Source of the DNA: Isoetes taiwanensis
Taxonomy: Eukaryota > Streptophyta > Lycopodiopsida > Isoetales > Isoetaceae
Direction: 5' to 3'
Assembly: GCA_021234155.1 (NCBI GenBank)
Contig: JAJEKV010000075.1
Location: 4,542,230 to 4,606,229, forward strand
Length of the DNA stretch: 64,000 nucleotides
Shown one piece after another: positions 44,813-57,400 of this stretch (position 1 is its first letter; each line of letters begins with the position of its first letter). Position numbers and translations under genes: made by a program. The notes under the pieces were generated by a model. The model worked only from the letters and a program-made list of their open reading frames with translations. It made no database searches and was not told where the DNA came from.

Positions 44813-45140
44813 TAGATAGATACCCGACTTATAATGTTTGAATTAATTCATTGGTATCTAGATCCTTTGAGTAATTAACCTCTCATTATCTGTTATTCCA
44901 ACACCGTTCCAACCATCCTCGGGATGTTTTTGAATGTAACATCACCGTATATGCTAGACTTCTCTAGCTATTTACCCTGACTTAAACTCTTTTCATATCC
45001 CTTAGTACGACGTATCTAAGATACTCAACTCCAACCATTGGGATAACTTGAATGCTTATCTCTGGTAGATCATACCTAACCCAATACCTTCATGTACAAG
45101 CATACCATTATGCTTATTCTTAAACCTTATCCTATAACAT
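44813..45140. other. Stretch right of duplication copy 2
   Basis: Starts with a short (TAGA)n run. Nothing recognisable as coding. It leads into PPR remnants on the minus strand. Confidence 0.35.
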
Positions 45141-45870
45141 TCTGTTCGTCTTCTGCATCTGCATTCTGTTTCTACATTCTAGTGTAAAAAGACATTCACT
45201 ACGTTGGGCATATCCTATGATGATTGCACCCCACGATGTCACATCTTAATTCAGCAACTTATCAAAGTCCTGATGTGCTTCCTCCAGGTTGCCACAGTTG
45301 GCATACATACCAACCAGCCTAGTATTTTCTATATCAACATTAGTTTGCGGTAAAGAAGTCATGAAAGTAAAAAGGCTATATTTATCCAGTCCCAACTTGC
45401 AAACAGGAGATGGCAAACATTTTGCATGGTATATATGCTAAATCCATCATGATGAGGTATCATGAAATTGCATATCTTTGTCTCTTATGCAGTATTTATA
45501 ACCTTGCAATAGACTGAAACAAATATTATTAGTAGCGAATGAAGTCTGGCAAATAAAACACTAACCTGCAGAATAGTTAGTCAAACCAATATTTAAGACC
45601 AGCGTGGCAACTCATGCGAATATACAACATCCATAATAACATCACCTGCCAATGTTGCATATGCAACTTGAAAGGCGCCCTGGCAACGGATAGATTTCAA
45701 GACTTCTGCATAAGCAGTAACCTCAAGGTGTATGTGGCCGCACAATTTTCTTGGTCTGCATGATCATTTACGTTCTTATCACGACGAAGGATTGTCTTGT
45801 AGCATCCAATGCACCATCTTCCGCACATAACTTAGCACTGTGATGAGCTATAATCCACCTTTTTTTTGTC
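45140..45870 (-). pseudogene. PPR protein fragments (PLS-type look)
   Basis: On the minus strand about 45360-45140 reads TRLVGMYANCGNLEEAHQDF, then DVTSWGAIIIGYAQRSE, two typical PPR helices with the VxSWGAxIxGYAQ signature of land-plant PLS-class PPR proteins. Further upstream on that strand (45870-45640), AEVLKSIRCQGAF resembles another repeat. Stops and shifts break it. PPR proteins bind organelle RNA for editing or processing. No intact E or DYW domain is seen. Confidence 0.7.
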
Positions 45871-46575
45871 CAATAATAGGAGGTCACTTGTGTAGCAAAT
45901 AACATTTTCTTTCGTGAACTATATTTTCCTAGAATTGCAATCATCTTCTAGTCCATAGAATAACATCAAAAACAGAAAGTCAAATGCTTAACTTATACTC
46001 CAACTGCATATATGTTTCATTTAAGAAGTCCAGATTGTGTTATCTCGATTATTAATTTCCTTCCCCTTATCCATCTTCTAAGTAGATAGCAAGGTACTTA
46101 TGTTTTAAAAAACAATGCTAAAGATAAAACAAATTGTTTTGACAAAAATAAGACCATCTGTGAAAATTGTAGTTTAAACCAGAAGATAGCATGTCTAAAA
46201 GAATTAACCTCTTTCTATTGGCATTTTCGTCCAATAACCACATTCATAGTATGTCTAGTAACCTCTCTCTATTGGCATTTTGGTTATAGAATCATTCATG
46301 GAACTTGTAGCATTGTTGTATTGCATTGTCTGCTTGCTTTCAAATTCACTCACATGTTGTAGAAGTTATTTTCCGCACAAAGCTTCTTTGTGCATCAAGA
46401 TTATCCAGCTCATTAAGCACACATTTGTTCGGTAAAGCTATGAATAGGATCCTTTACATATGGATGCTACATGTGTATATTCAATTATTCTTGATTTGAT
46501 TCATACACATTTCTCATCTATAAGTAATCTGCCTTTTGCTATAGATAGAATACGATAGGCCTCAGGCCTGCTATA

Positions 46576-47292
46576 GTGGAACATCTGTGCTTAACTTGCA
46601 AACTGGAGATCATTCTTATCAAGTGCCAGGTGGCGGAACTGCAGGTGTATATTTTGCAATGTGCACCACTGCCTATAGCTTGTCGTGCGCCTGCACACCA
46701 TAGACGCGTTAAATGCCCACATCCTACAACCACAGCTAGCTCCAATTCGGACTCCATCGACTCTTCCGAGTCTGATATTGAATAGGAGAAGTCCATTGAC
46801 AAGGATAAAGAAGTGATTGCCTCTGCAAGCGCTAGTATTTTTCGGACCTGCAAGCTCGTCCAGTTCTGCAGCGTAGATGCTGAGTCTTGGTTAAAGGAGA
46901 TCCACCACATTGCCAACGGGTATGGGATGACTGATAAAGCCACCGCGAGACTTGCAATCAGTAACCTCACGGGTCCTGCTCGTAATTGGTGGGAAGCGTA
47001 TGCTTTAGCTAATGGCTTAACATATAATAAGTGGAGGTTCAACACCTTTGCTCAAGCTTTCAAAGCTCGCTATGTTCCACGTACTCATAAGTGTCAACAC
47101 CTCTCGAACATGGTACATGCAATTACCACCAAGTCAGTCGCTAAAGCTGCAACAAGAGCCCTTGAATTAGAGCGGGCAGCCCCTATGATCTCGGATCCAG
47201 GACCCTCAATGTCTACCCCAAGCCAACGCCCAGAGCCTGCTAAGCTGGACACCATAATGGGTGCTACACAACAGCTTCTTTACTCTATTTGA
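46576..47292 (+). pseudogene. Ty3/gypsy Gag fragment
   Basis: Frame 46813-47292 reads SVDAESWLKEIHHIANGYGM, ARLAISNLTGPARNWWEAYA and FNTFAQAFKARYVP, the capsid-type retrotransposon gag domain. The same frame continues upstream to 46576 past one stop. No LTR or pol adjoins it. It is a different gag from the one at 15565-17454. It lies between PPR fragments of the same orientation, so it may have landed in a PPR gene. Confidence 0.8.
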
Positions 47293-47731
47293 AAAGAATC
47301 ACAAAACCAGCTCTGACAGGATAGGGCATGTTTTCGATGCTTTCTCCAAGGATACTACTTTCAGAACTGCCCCTTTCCATTGACCCCCTTTCCTCGAGTC
47401 CATAATGAAGTACCTGCTCATGCATTTGCCTGACCTGAATTGTTTCTATTATGCTTCCACATGCCTTTAAGATGCTTGAAAATACGGACTTGTTTGGCCT
47501 TATGCAGGGATAGATCATTTTCGCATCTGCCCTTATGCCTTCATAGTGCATTATCTCATAATCTGAGACAAAAGCACCTTCTTGGTACTGTGTATATCCT
47601 GCAATCATTGCTCCCCAGGATATTACATTTCCCGTTGGCAATGAGTTAAGGGTGATATCTGCCTGTTTGCACTTGATAAAACATCTCGATAAAAGATTCA
47701 TTAGTTGCTTGGAATAGAATAGACAAACCAT
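47285..47731 (-). pseudogene. PPR protein fragment
   Basis: 148-codon minus-strand frame with LPTGNVISWGAMIAGYTQYQ, a Cys-Lys-rich KCKQAD helix before it and IRPNKSVFSSILKACGSI after it, the standard succession of PPR repeats. It probably belongs to the same broken PPR gene as 45140-45870, with the gag fragment between. No start, transit peptide or terminal domain is visible. Confidence 0.72.
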
Positions 47732-49260
47732 TGCATCATGCTTTGTTGTTGCTTCTCTAGGATATACTTTGATTGGGCCTCTGCCAAAAGTTCACATAAA
47801 AGGGAAGCTACATTCAATAATAAAGGGCTTCAATCCCAGGAACTACCTTCTAGAGACAACACCTTCTAAAGAAGAGCCAAAACCACTTCTGGTGAAGCAA
47901 CCATCGACATCCATTAGAGGAGCTAGAAGCTGGAAGACCTAGAAGCCGAAATTGAAGCTCCAAGCGGATTTGGAGGGACGATTTAGGGTTTTTTTTTTCA
48001 AAGGCATTTAAAAAGGCCCTATTAAAGATGCAACTTATTTTCACTAAGTTTTTCTAGTTATTTGCACTAAGCTTTAATGCTTCACATATGTCTGCTCTGG
48101 TGTTGTTGCAAGCTGGTTGCGAGTATATGTTGTATGCTTGATGGACCATGTTTGTTGCACAAGACTTTGCTCGTGCATCCCTCCATCTACCTAGTTTGCG
48201 CATTTCATCATGTCTACATATAGGTATGGCATCTATATATTTCGCTAATAAGAGTCTCAAGGCCATGTCCGTCTGGGGCAGAGGGAACTGTGTATTAGTG
48301 CCATCAACATGCATACCAACAGCTTGGGGTGGGGGGATGCAGGGCTCATTTGGCCGCATTTACTGGGTCTTAAGGGTTCTAGCTAGAAACATATCTACTA
48401 CTACTGAGCTTTTCAGGTCTCTACCCACCCTTAATCCCAAACACACAGGAGGAACAGAGAGAGAGAGAGAGAACATAATCATAAACAAAATATCCATCAT
48501 CAACTTAATAGCATTAGCACATAAAAGAGAATTTAAGCATCTACCTAGTCATACAAGAATTAGCTGAAACACAAACTATCTAGAGACTAACCGGTCTCTT
48601 GGCTAGAGCCGTTATCTCGAAAGGCTTCCATTCTTCAGGTCTGGCTACAGTGTTGAGTAGCTCCCCCCTTATCCAACTCTTCCCAAATCGATTTGGGGCA
48701 GAATTGGGGGTAGGGACCCAATTTGCACCCTAATCTTAGTAAGTCTCCCCTGGCCAATCGACTTGGGCCAGGTGGCTCTCCCTAATGAGCTGACTTTTAC
48801 TAATTAATAACATTAATTAGTCTAATTAGGTTAGTTAACTTATTAACAATTTAGCAGATCTAATAAAAGCCCTTTTAGATTAGCCCAAGTTAGGGGTCTA
48901 CTTATACTCAGGTGACGTGTCATAGTATTTATACGTATATTGTATAAATACATGGAACATCACAGGGATCAAGGAGCCTTTTCTTAAAGGTAATGGTACA
49001 TAGTCCACTTATAGGATCTGAACCTCTTCTAAGATTCCATAAATATCTCGATGGTCCAGTCCAAAAGGGATTCACTTTGGGTGTCATACAATATGCCCAA
49101 GTCACTCCTTGGGAGTTTTTTTGGCCCATTTCCACACATACAGATATGAGTTAAGGGGTTTTGGGCCATTACTTGGGGTAAATTTTATATGGGACGGGTC
49201 AAAATAGCCTTAAAAAAATCATATACAGGGGTGTTTTTGGTCATCCTCTCCCCCCATTTG
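47732..49260. other. Long stretch without recognisable genes
   Basis: Only short frames. A short (GA)n run lies at about 48456-48471. Several poly-T/poly-A tracts suggest decayed repeats. Confidence 0.4.
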
Positions 49261-49274
49261 TATAAGTGCATCCA

Positions 49275-49411
49275 TAGTTTAAGTCTTAATATCTAGCATT
49301 ATAACAGGGTTTTTTTTTTATAATTTTATACGATTTTTGGCATGGTTTTCCTATGATTCTGGTGTCGTATTTGTTGGGGCATACTAAATAGTATTTCTAA
49401 AGTGCGCCATT
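49275..49411 (+). repeat. Diverged third copy of a dispersed repeat
   Basis: TTAATATCTAGCATTATAAC...GTATTTCTAAAGTGCGCC parallels 28168-28312 and 41545-41672 with substitutions throughout. It is clearly older than the segmental duplication. Confidence 0.75.
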
Positions 49412-50211
49412 TTCGGAGCGTTGATTTGGATTAGGTTAAACAATCTAACGGCCACGGGCATCAATATGTAGGCATCATCCAATTAAAGAATAAGAATGAA
49501 TTGAGCAGATGATTATTAGGGTTACCAGCTTCTGCAATGGCGGTTTCCGGGAAGGTATCACTATCGCTAGATGGATGGTTAAGAAGGAGAGCATTTTGAA
49601 CAAATAATTTTGAAGATGGATTTTAGCAGAAAGCTTGGCGACATAGAGCACAACTGGGTCCGAGCAGTAAACTCGAGATCAAAGATCCAACATCAAAGGG
49701 CTAATTCTAGGGTTCCAGAGAAAGGGTTCATTTTGCTTTTACTTCTTCGGCTACAAAAGGATTGGTGGTCGTGGGCATGCCTAGATGCGTGCCAAACACG
49801 GACAGCGGAGTTCAAACTACAGTAAGGCACCGAGAGTTATGCTCCAGATCCGATAGATGCAGGCATATGCAGGTAGACATTCGTAATATCTTCATGTTTA
49901 AAAGTTGTTCAGATGCTCTGTTGTTTCAGATGCTTTTTCCAGCGAATGGCATCAGATAAGCATCCCTGCCAGTGGAGAAGTCAAGTTTCAAATTCAAAAT
50001 CCCCAGGACTCTTAATCTGAATGATTGCTTTACTTTGGCTGCATTTAGGTGCAACTGAAGAATGGGTTTATGGGATCAGAGGTGGGTCATGTATGGGGAT
50101 TTAATGACATGAAAAACAGCTTGTAGGGTCACGGTAAAAAGCAGCAGAGATAAAGCACACACAGATCAAGGCTTATTCCAATCAAACTGGCATTTGCTCG
50201 TCAATGTTGGA

Positions 50212-51180
50212 ATGGCAAAAAAGTCTATAACATCTGAACTAGCGCATTGCAGTAGCAATACAAAAGTACGTGAAGTTTTGAGATTGATCCAGAAAGATTG
50301 CGCTCTTACAAAGGACCAGATAACATGGTTTATCAAAGTTGCCTAGATATACGACATGATCTGCACCCTTTTTCTTTATTTTTTTTAAATGCAAATGTTC
50401 TGTGTAATGTGTAGGAGAAGTATTGCGATGTTGACTGTGTTGAACGTTATATGAGAGCCCAAGGAGATAATGTCAAGAGGGCTTGCCAAGTACCTGAAAG
50501 CATCCTTAGCATGAGAAACACCATTGTCCATAAGATTCTAGCTTGTTTTTGAAGCAATATGTACTTGTGCTATGTAAGTCTTTATATGTAGGCACATATA
50601 ACCTACATTCTGATGCCCTAAACAAATGCCATTTTCGGAACTTGTACAGTTTATTTCCAAACCTCATCTCTATGAATTGAGTAGCCAATCATAGACCTTT
50701 TATGTCATGTGCCCTACATTCTACTTGAATTGGATACAACGAAACATTACAGCATGCTCTAAACAAATGCCAATTTGTAACTCATAAAGTTTATGTTTTA
50801 AAACTATCATTTCTGCGAATTGGATAGCAGATCTTGGAGCTTTGAAAACTGGCAATTAAAATAGAAGGCTTTGCTTTGAATACAACAAAGCACAGCTTAT
50901 CAGAGAGAAAGGACTACAATCATGCATATTGTATTGCATATTATGCTTACAGTGAAACCCATTATCGTGGAGGTATAATGGTAATGTAGTCAACACTAAA
51001 TAGAAAGGCCCAAGCATTGCAGATTCCTCTGATTTCTTTTCTTTATTGTGTGTAATCTTTGAATGCTAATCACTCAATCTTTCGTTTATAGGATTCTTGA
51101 CAGCAGATGAGTTCTCTGCTGAGATTGCAACCGATGCAGCATTTGTGGCTGGACACGATGACTCGGGTAGGCCAATAGTG
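50212..51180 (+). pseudogene. Sec14/CRAL-TRIO lipid-transfer protein, truncated gene
   Basis: Exon 1 begins at ATG 50212: MAKKSITSELAHCSSNTKVR then EVLRLIQKDCALTKDQ (to about 50319). Exon 2 (50415 to about 50530, after GTGTAG) reads EKYCDVDCVERYMRAQGDNV, the CRAL-TRIO N-terminal helices, then KYLKASLA with a one-base loss that destroys an expected Trp-Arg. Exon 3 (about 51091-51180) reads FLTADEFSAEIATDAAFVAG then HDDSGRPIV and a GT donor. This matches small plant Sec14-like phosphatidylinositol-transfer proteins. The lipid-binding C-terminal two thirds are not found downstream. Exon 1 lacks a normal GT donor at the expected place. Likely a truncated or decayed gene. Confidence 0.72.
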
Positions 51181-51870
51181 GTAAGCGATGAGTTTCTTAG
51201 TAGGGATTGTGTACTATTTTAACTTACTAGATGAATTCAATTGTTCAAGTTTCTCTTTAAATGACATAAAGAATCCATAAAGGGAGCAACCAGGGTTTCA
51301 TATGCGCTTTCTAAATACTCTGACCAAAGAATATTCTTGGAGTATGGCTGAAGAGATCTTATTTCAAGTTAACCATGCATGTGGATCCTGGATATGGGAT
51401 GTGTGACATGAGATGTTAGTGAGTTTATAGAGAATCTTTGAAGAGGTCTTATTTGGAATTATGCATGTCAGTGATATCTGATTCGGTGAAATGGATGGTT
51501 TTAGCTGAAACATGGCTACTTTCAAAGGCTATAAAACTTTTCGCTGTCACCTCTTGAGAAACCTAACTCTCCAAGTGGTATGATGTACTTGACTAATCTA
51601 CAATTTGTGAAATTTGTGTATTATTTGCAACGTCTATAGAATAGTAAGTTGTATCAATTATTCTATTCACATTAACTATTTGCTTATTTTTATTAATAAA
51701 TTATAGTATTACATGCTAGCTCATATTTTAATATTGGTATTGTTATATGTTATGTGTACAATTCCATGCAATGAGTTCGTTTTATTAGTGAGCACCTTTG
51801 TTTTGTTCGACTTCTTATGCTATAATACATCATCCATCATTAGAGTGTGTTGGGTGTGGTTTCGTTTGCT
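51181..51870. other. Gap after Sec14-like exon 3
   Basis: AT-rich, with no further CRAL-TRIO exons found. It could be intron or unrelated sequence. Confidence 0.4.
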
Positions 51871-51873
51871 TTT

Positions 51874-52357
51874 GTTAGGGCCCGAAGGGCCAAAAAAAAT
51901 TTTAGTCTAACTACCAACATATAACTATCATTAACATTAATTTACACAAACCATTGCATCCAACTTTTTAAATTAAAATCCCCCTGAAACCCCCTTTGGT
52001 TTGAGTGCATATTCACACGGGGGGTTAGTAGGGCAGCGAGAGCCCCTAAAAACGTACAATACATGTACAAAATTAACACCATTAAGTACATTCCCTCAAA
52101 CCTTATAGTATCTTACAAACCTCAATATATAATATACAAAATCTTGTACATGCATATCCCACAAACGAGGATTGCTATGTACGGTCCAGATCAAGGAATA
52201 AAGGGGTTATATGCCCATCCAACAGCTCTCGATGCCTGGAGTAATCCCCCGTGTGGATATGCACTCAAACCAAAGGGGGTTTTAGGGGATTTTAATTTAA
52301 AAAGTTGGATGCAATGGTTTGTGTTAATTAATGTTAATGGTAGTTATATGTTGGTGT
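51874..52357. mobile_element. Long inverted-repeat (foldback/MITE-like) element
   Basis: Arms of about 130 bp (51911-52044 and 52227-52357) are inverted repeats beginning CTACCAACATATAAC and ending GTTATATGTTGGTG. GTTAGGGCCCGAAGGGCC lies outside the left arm only. Related partial copies are at 30797 and 44187. No clear target duplication and no coding capacity, so the superfamily is unassigned. Confidence 0.8.
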
Positions 52358-52892
52358 GAATATTTCAATTCCCATGCGATTATCTTGTTCTTGCTTTCCA
52401 AACCACTCGAGCACCATTTTATCAGTATTCATCTACGAAATGAATGACAAACAAAAATAAAAAAGATTTACACAAGCCATCTGAAGACTATATAGTATTG
52501 GAGCATGATCTTACTAGCGATCCAACTTTTGTAGCCGACTTCTTAAAAACATATGTCGTCCACCGGGCGATACGGATCAGCTTGGGTGCTAAAAATCGCC
52601 AATGATCCTCCTAGGCTCTCATCCGAGCCCCCACATGATAGCATTGGCTAAGTTGCTCGAGAACTACAAAAGGCTGGCTTGGCAAAGGACTTAAAATCCT
52701 TAGAAGGATCTCAGGAAAGGGCCCTAAAAAACCGTGCTCAAACATCTCTTTCTTGTTTTTTTCTCATGGTTGTGTTATGTAGTGAAGAATGGCAGCAAGT
52801 TCGGCCAAAATAATATGAACATCTCACCCAATAAAATATTGACGTATTGGCTTTTTTAACTTATTCTTACATGATACTATATGATTTCTCTA

Positions 52893-53111
52893 CATTCAAT
52901 ATCATGTTGATGATGCTTTTTATGAACTTCAAAGGTCGAATGAGCATATACAAGCTTATGTATTTGATGGTATGTTTTAGATATTAGTGGAGAATTTTGC
53001 TTGGCTCTTTTTGAACTCATTCTACTGCAATTGTGCATGCCAAGATTAACAGTAAATGAAGTGTTTGAGCAAAAAGAGGTTGCCAAATCTATATCAGAAG
53101 AACTTGAAAAG
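52893..53111 (+). pseudogene. HIR/prohibitin-type (SPFH) protein, two exon remnants
   Basis: Exon-like 52893-52969 reads DDAFYELQRSNEHIQAYVFD with a GT donor. Exon-like ~53022-53111 reads PRLTVNEVFEQKEVAKSISE then ELEK with a GT donor. Order and residues match consecutive parts of plant hypersensitive-induced-reaction proteins (IQAYVFD, VP-L-LDDVFEQK, IAKAVEEELEK), membrane-associated SPFH scaffold proteins. The start (PHB N-terminal part) and C-terminus were not found within reach, so this is a fragment or a strongly diverged gene with unseen exons. Confidence 0.68.
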
Positions 53112-54463
53112 GTAGTAGTATTATTGTATTCTTTTTTTCTATGGCCTTAGCAACTGATTTATCTTTTGGTAATTCACAAAATAGTTAAGGCGATGTTTGT
53201 ATCTGGTTCAATATAGAGTAGCACTCACTGTAGATATTTTGTCCGATGCCTTTGTGCATACCGGAATAAATGAAATTATTGCAGGTAATTTCGTTTTCTT
53301 GAAGCATTTGATTGCTTTGGAGCCATTTGTAATGGATGTATTAAGATCTCATTTCATATCTTTGGTTGTTTTGACATCATCATTAAGGATGGGAATGGTG
53401 GCATTGGAAAAATATGAAGTGGAGAAAGTTCTGTAGGTTCAGAGACTTTGACATCTAAGGATGAGAATGGAAGCAATAGAGAAAGGTGAAATTTTTGTAG
53501 GTTATCGAATAGAATAGATTTTTTAACGTCCACGAAGACCAATCATGGAACCAAGAGGTTAAGGGAGATGAGATAAATGCAAGAGTGAACAAACCTCAGG
53601 TTTTGCTATTCTCTTATGGCAATATATTTTTATGATATTATAGATTATGATGATATGTACATTAATGGCAGGCCTTCTTGTTTCTACTGTTTGCATAGAC
53701 GGCCTTAGGACAAGTGCTAAATGTAGGTTCAAGATATATGCTGGCTGTAGTTTCTTGTTGCTAAGTTTGCATAGATGTTGCACAAGGCTATTGCAACAGT
53801 AGTGCTTAGTTAGATGTGTGGTTTTGTGTTTTGTTTAGGGGTTGCTTTTGTTCAGTTCAGGGATAACAACAAGAGTTCATATTCATTTTCTCATTGCTCT
53901 TTTAGTACCAATTCCAGAGGGCAACCTTTTGTGGGATAACATCTTGTTTTACTTTCATTGTGCAAGGCTATACGAAATGTAGATTTTTTAAAAGGTCTCC
54001 TCTTTTTTTTTTTCAACTTTAATGTGCCCAACTCATGTGTTAGATGATGGTGCACACTATACCCAAAGTGTACCAAAATCTAAAAATCTACACCCTAAAC
54101 ATTTCGCACTTGATACTTCAACATGTTGAACAGGTATGAGACCATAAACAAGCCGGGCGATGATGATCAACCGGCTGTGCTCCTTACAACCGAAGCCCAT
54201 TTCAAGTCGATTCTATGCTTGTTCTTCTCGCTCAGGTGCATAGTATTTTCCTGTTCCGAAGTGTTGCCAGATAATTTCTCGTGAGTTTTAGAATCTCTAG
54301 TTGAATGGTGCTTGCAGTATGAAAAATGTAGCCTGCTTGTCCGAGCAAAGAACTTGGTTTTCTTCTTTGTTGTGCAATTTTCTGTGTGTGTTCTTCTTTA
54401 CACTGTAGGAACCATAAAAACAATGGTGCAACGTCCCATCAAAATTCTCTATTTTGTTGCCAG
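53112..54463. other. Region between HIR remnant and HAD gene
   Basis: One open stretch from ATG 54123 (MLNRYETINKPGDDDQPAVL) runs to a GT near 54238 and looks exon-like, but its phase does not fit the first recognisable HAD exon. The missing 5' exon of the HAD gene (start codon and any transit peptide) should lie here. Confidence 0.4.
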
Positions 54464-57400
54464 TGTGGTTGTTTGTTAGAGGTTCTAATAACATTCTTGC
54501 TGAAGACCCGTGCTATAGAGGTCTTCTTTTAGATATTGGAGGGACACTACTAGAGACAACCTGCCCCGTGGCTGAGACTTATGCTTCTATTGGGAAAAAG
54601 TATGGTATGTTTTCTTATACCAGTTCTTTATGTTGTGGTACTAGTTTCTGACTTCTTACTGTGCAACTAAACGTATTATTTTTATTTCACGCAGTAGCTT
54701 GGCTAGCATTACTTAGAATCCCAAGCCCAGTTTGATCTTCATGTCATGATTCATGTGATTTATGTGTCTACTAGGTCTTCAGAGAACTGCAGACGAGATA
54801 AAAAAAGGGTTCAAAAAAGCTTTTGCTGAACCATGGCCGGAACGCCTACGGTACGAGGTTAGTCTAACTTTTGTAAAATATATATCTACAACAAGTTATA
54901 GCTCATGAAAGCTTTTAAAGTAGTTTTTTCCTCTCTGTTTGGAAATAGAAAATTGTTTTAAGAATTTGTTTCCTAAACATCAACGGGAGCCTGTCCCTTG
55001 TTACGCACTGCCAGTTTTAAGCCTTGGTTAATGTATTTGCTGTGGTTAATGTATACATGATATATCTCAGAAGGTTTTGTTCTTATTGACATCTATATTT
55101 CCCAAAATTACAATTGCATGTTCTAGCATTTGTAATTTTCACCGTCCCACACTTTATCAAGTATGATGCTTTTCGTTCTATAGACGTCCATTAAATTACA
55201 TGAAAGCAAGAATCTTTTCAGGGTGATGGGAGGCCGTTTTGGAGGTTTGCAGTGACATTGGCAACTGGTTTTGATAATAACGCCTACTTTGAGGAGTTGT
55301 ACCAGGTAGTTTTTTTATTTTTTAAGTGTTCTATATCTTATTTTGTCGGGGGGATGAATGGTAACAGGAACCTTCTATTCACATCATGCTATTAGCCATT
55401 CCTTCTATTTGGCCGACATGCTAAAGCCAAATCACCCCTGTTTATGGTTTTTTTTGCATTGTCAGATTTAAATGCAATAAATGCTCCATCCTTTCTGATG
55501 TGGACCACAATATTGAATGCTTTCATCACAAATGCAACTATAATGTTAGGTTGGCTTTCTTACTATATGGGCTTTGTTGTTGGAGAAGGAGTGATCTTTG
55601 ATAACGAACCATTTGCTAGCATGGCAATTTCATTCTCCGTGTCTTCAAGGAGTTTTTTGTGTATATTTGGATTGGATAGTTTATGGGGAACATAGACCAT
55701 TTCAGTTCTGCTGTATACACCTGTTGTTGTTAAATGATGTCTATATGTGCAATTATATACAAACCAACCAAGTATATCTAATGCAAGACCTTGGTCCAAT
55801 TCTTGGATTTGATCCTTAATTCAAGCAACAAAAGCTATGATTCTTTGTATTGCTCCCTTTGTAACATGCATAGGGCATATTCATAACACACAGATATATG
55901 CTGAAGGGGGCATGTGGGGCCTGTGCTGCTGCAGACAAACAATTTTCTTGCTTATTTGACATATTCCTCATGCTGCTAAATGTTTTATTAGTTCTACTAG
56001 CAGCAAGCTGATGCTTAAATATGTGCAACATTTCCACTGAAAATGTTAAGCCACAAAAATGCTTTCTTGTCTAGTTTTGTGCCATGTTGAGTAATGGTAT
56101 AATGCACAGCACTTTGCCAAAGGTGATGCATGGAGAATAGCCGAAGGTGCTCCGGATGTCTTGAAGGCACTCCGAACTGCTGGAGGCATGTTGAGGTTTA
56201 TGCTATTTAATAATTCGTTTGAACTGTTTGTCATTACTAGTAAGTTCCATTGTTGATTTGACAGTCAAGGTGGCAGTTGTCTCAAATTTTGACTCTCGAC
56301 TACGAGGGGTTCTACAAGAATTGCAAATAAAGAATTTGTAAGTTCACTTAATGTTGAATGATGATGCGTAAGTGGGATAGTAATCATGAAGAATAGAGTC
56401 ACTTTCTCCTCTCAAAATCATAAACATTCTGTCTGAGTTCTAAGCTGTTAGAAGTAAGGCATAGTTATGGGATAGGAATCTTTGATTTGACTCAGTTGGA
56501 GAGACAATTTTAATTATGAAGGTTTCTTATGTTCCTTGTTTAATAGAAGGTACAAGGAAGGCTTACCTCACACGCTCAGCTAATGGATGATATGCAGTCA
56601 AAGATGCACGGGCCTCTCTGCTCTTTATTTTTATCTTCTCCTGTTCTGGCTCTCTCTTCTGTTTCTTGTTCTGGCTTGTACTCTCAAGGAAATGCATGCA
56701 TTTACTCATCTAAGCTCGACAACAACTAGTCACCTAAGGTCGACAATAAAAAATTGGATGCTTCCTAGCATTACCCAAAGTACCTGGTTCAATGTCTTTG
56801 CCTGTAAGTCTTGACTTATTGGGATGAAATTTCAAGTTGCTAATATTTTTATCATTAACTTATTATTTCTAGAGGCAATTCATATGATATGCGCTGCTTT
56901 GTTTATATTGTTTTTGACGCCATTATTATACAAACAAGAGAGTACTCAAGGCATTCAATATCTGCATTCTACGTTCGTTTCATGGTGATAATTACTTTAC
57001 GATTGTTTTCACCTAGATTTGATGCGGTAATAATATCATCTGAGGTTGGATACGAAAAGCCTGCAAGAGAGATTTTTGAAGTAGCATTAAGTAAGTAATG
57101 GCTATGGAAGTTATTGGAACTTTTTTTAGATGCTTATTATGTTACAAAAGTGTTACAATTAATTTGAAAATTGGCAGGGTGTATTTAAAAGTAAGTTTGT
57201 GATTATGTAGGGGCAAGGCAACTTATCATAATACAAAGGCATTAAAAAAACAAGATTCTGTTGCACGGAGCATTTATTCAATGTGCTACATATATGAGAT
57301 AAATTGCATTTTTCTTATGCCTGAGTATTTTGTAAGCTGTGGCATCTCGTCCTGAGGGAGAATACACAATCCTAGAGACCAAGTTTTGCATGCTGCAGGT

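Noticed and set aside
55444-55695. Plus-strand ORF within the HAD gene
   Set aside because: It lies entirely in the intron between 55305 and 56110 and resembles no protein.
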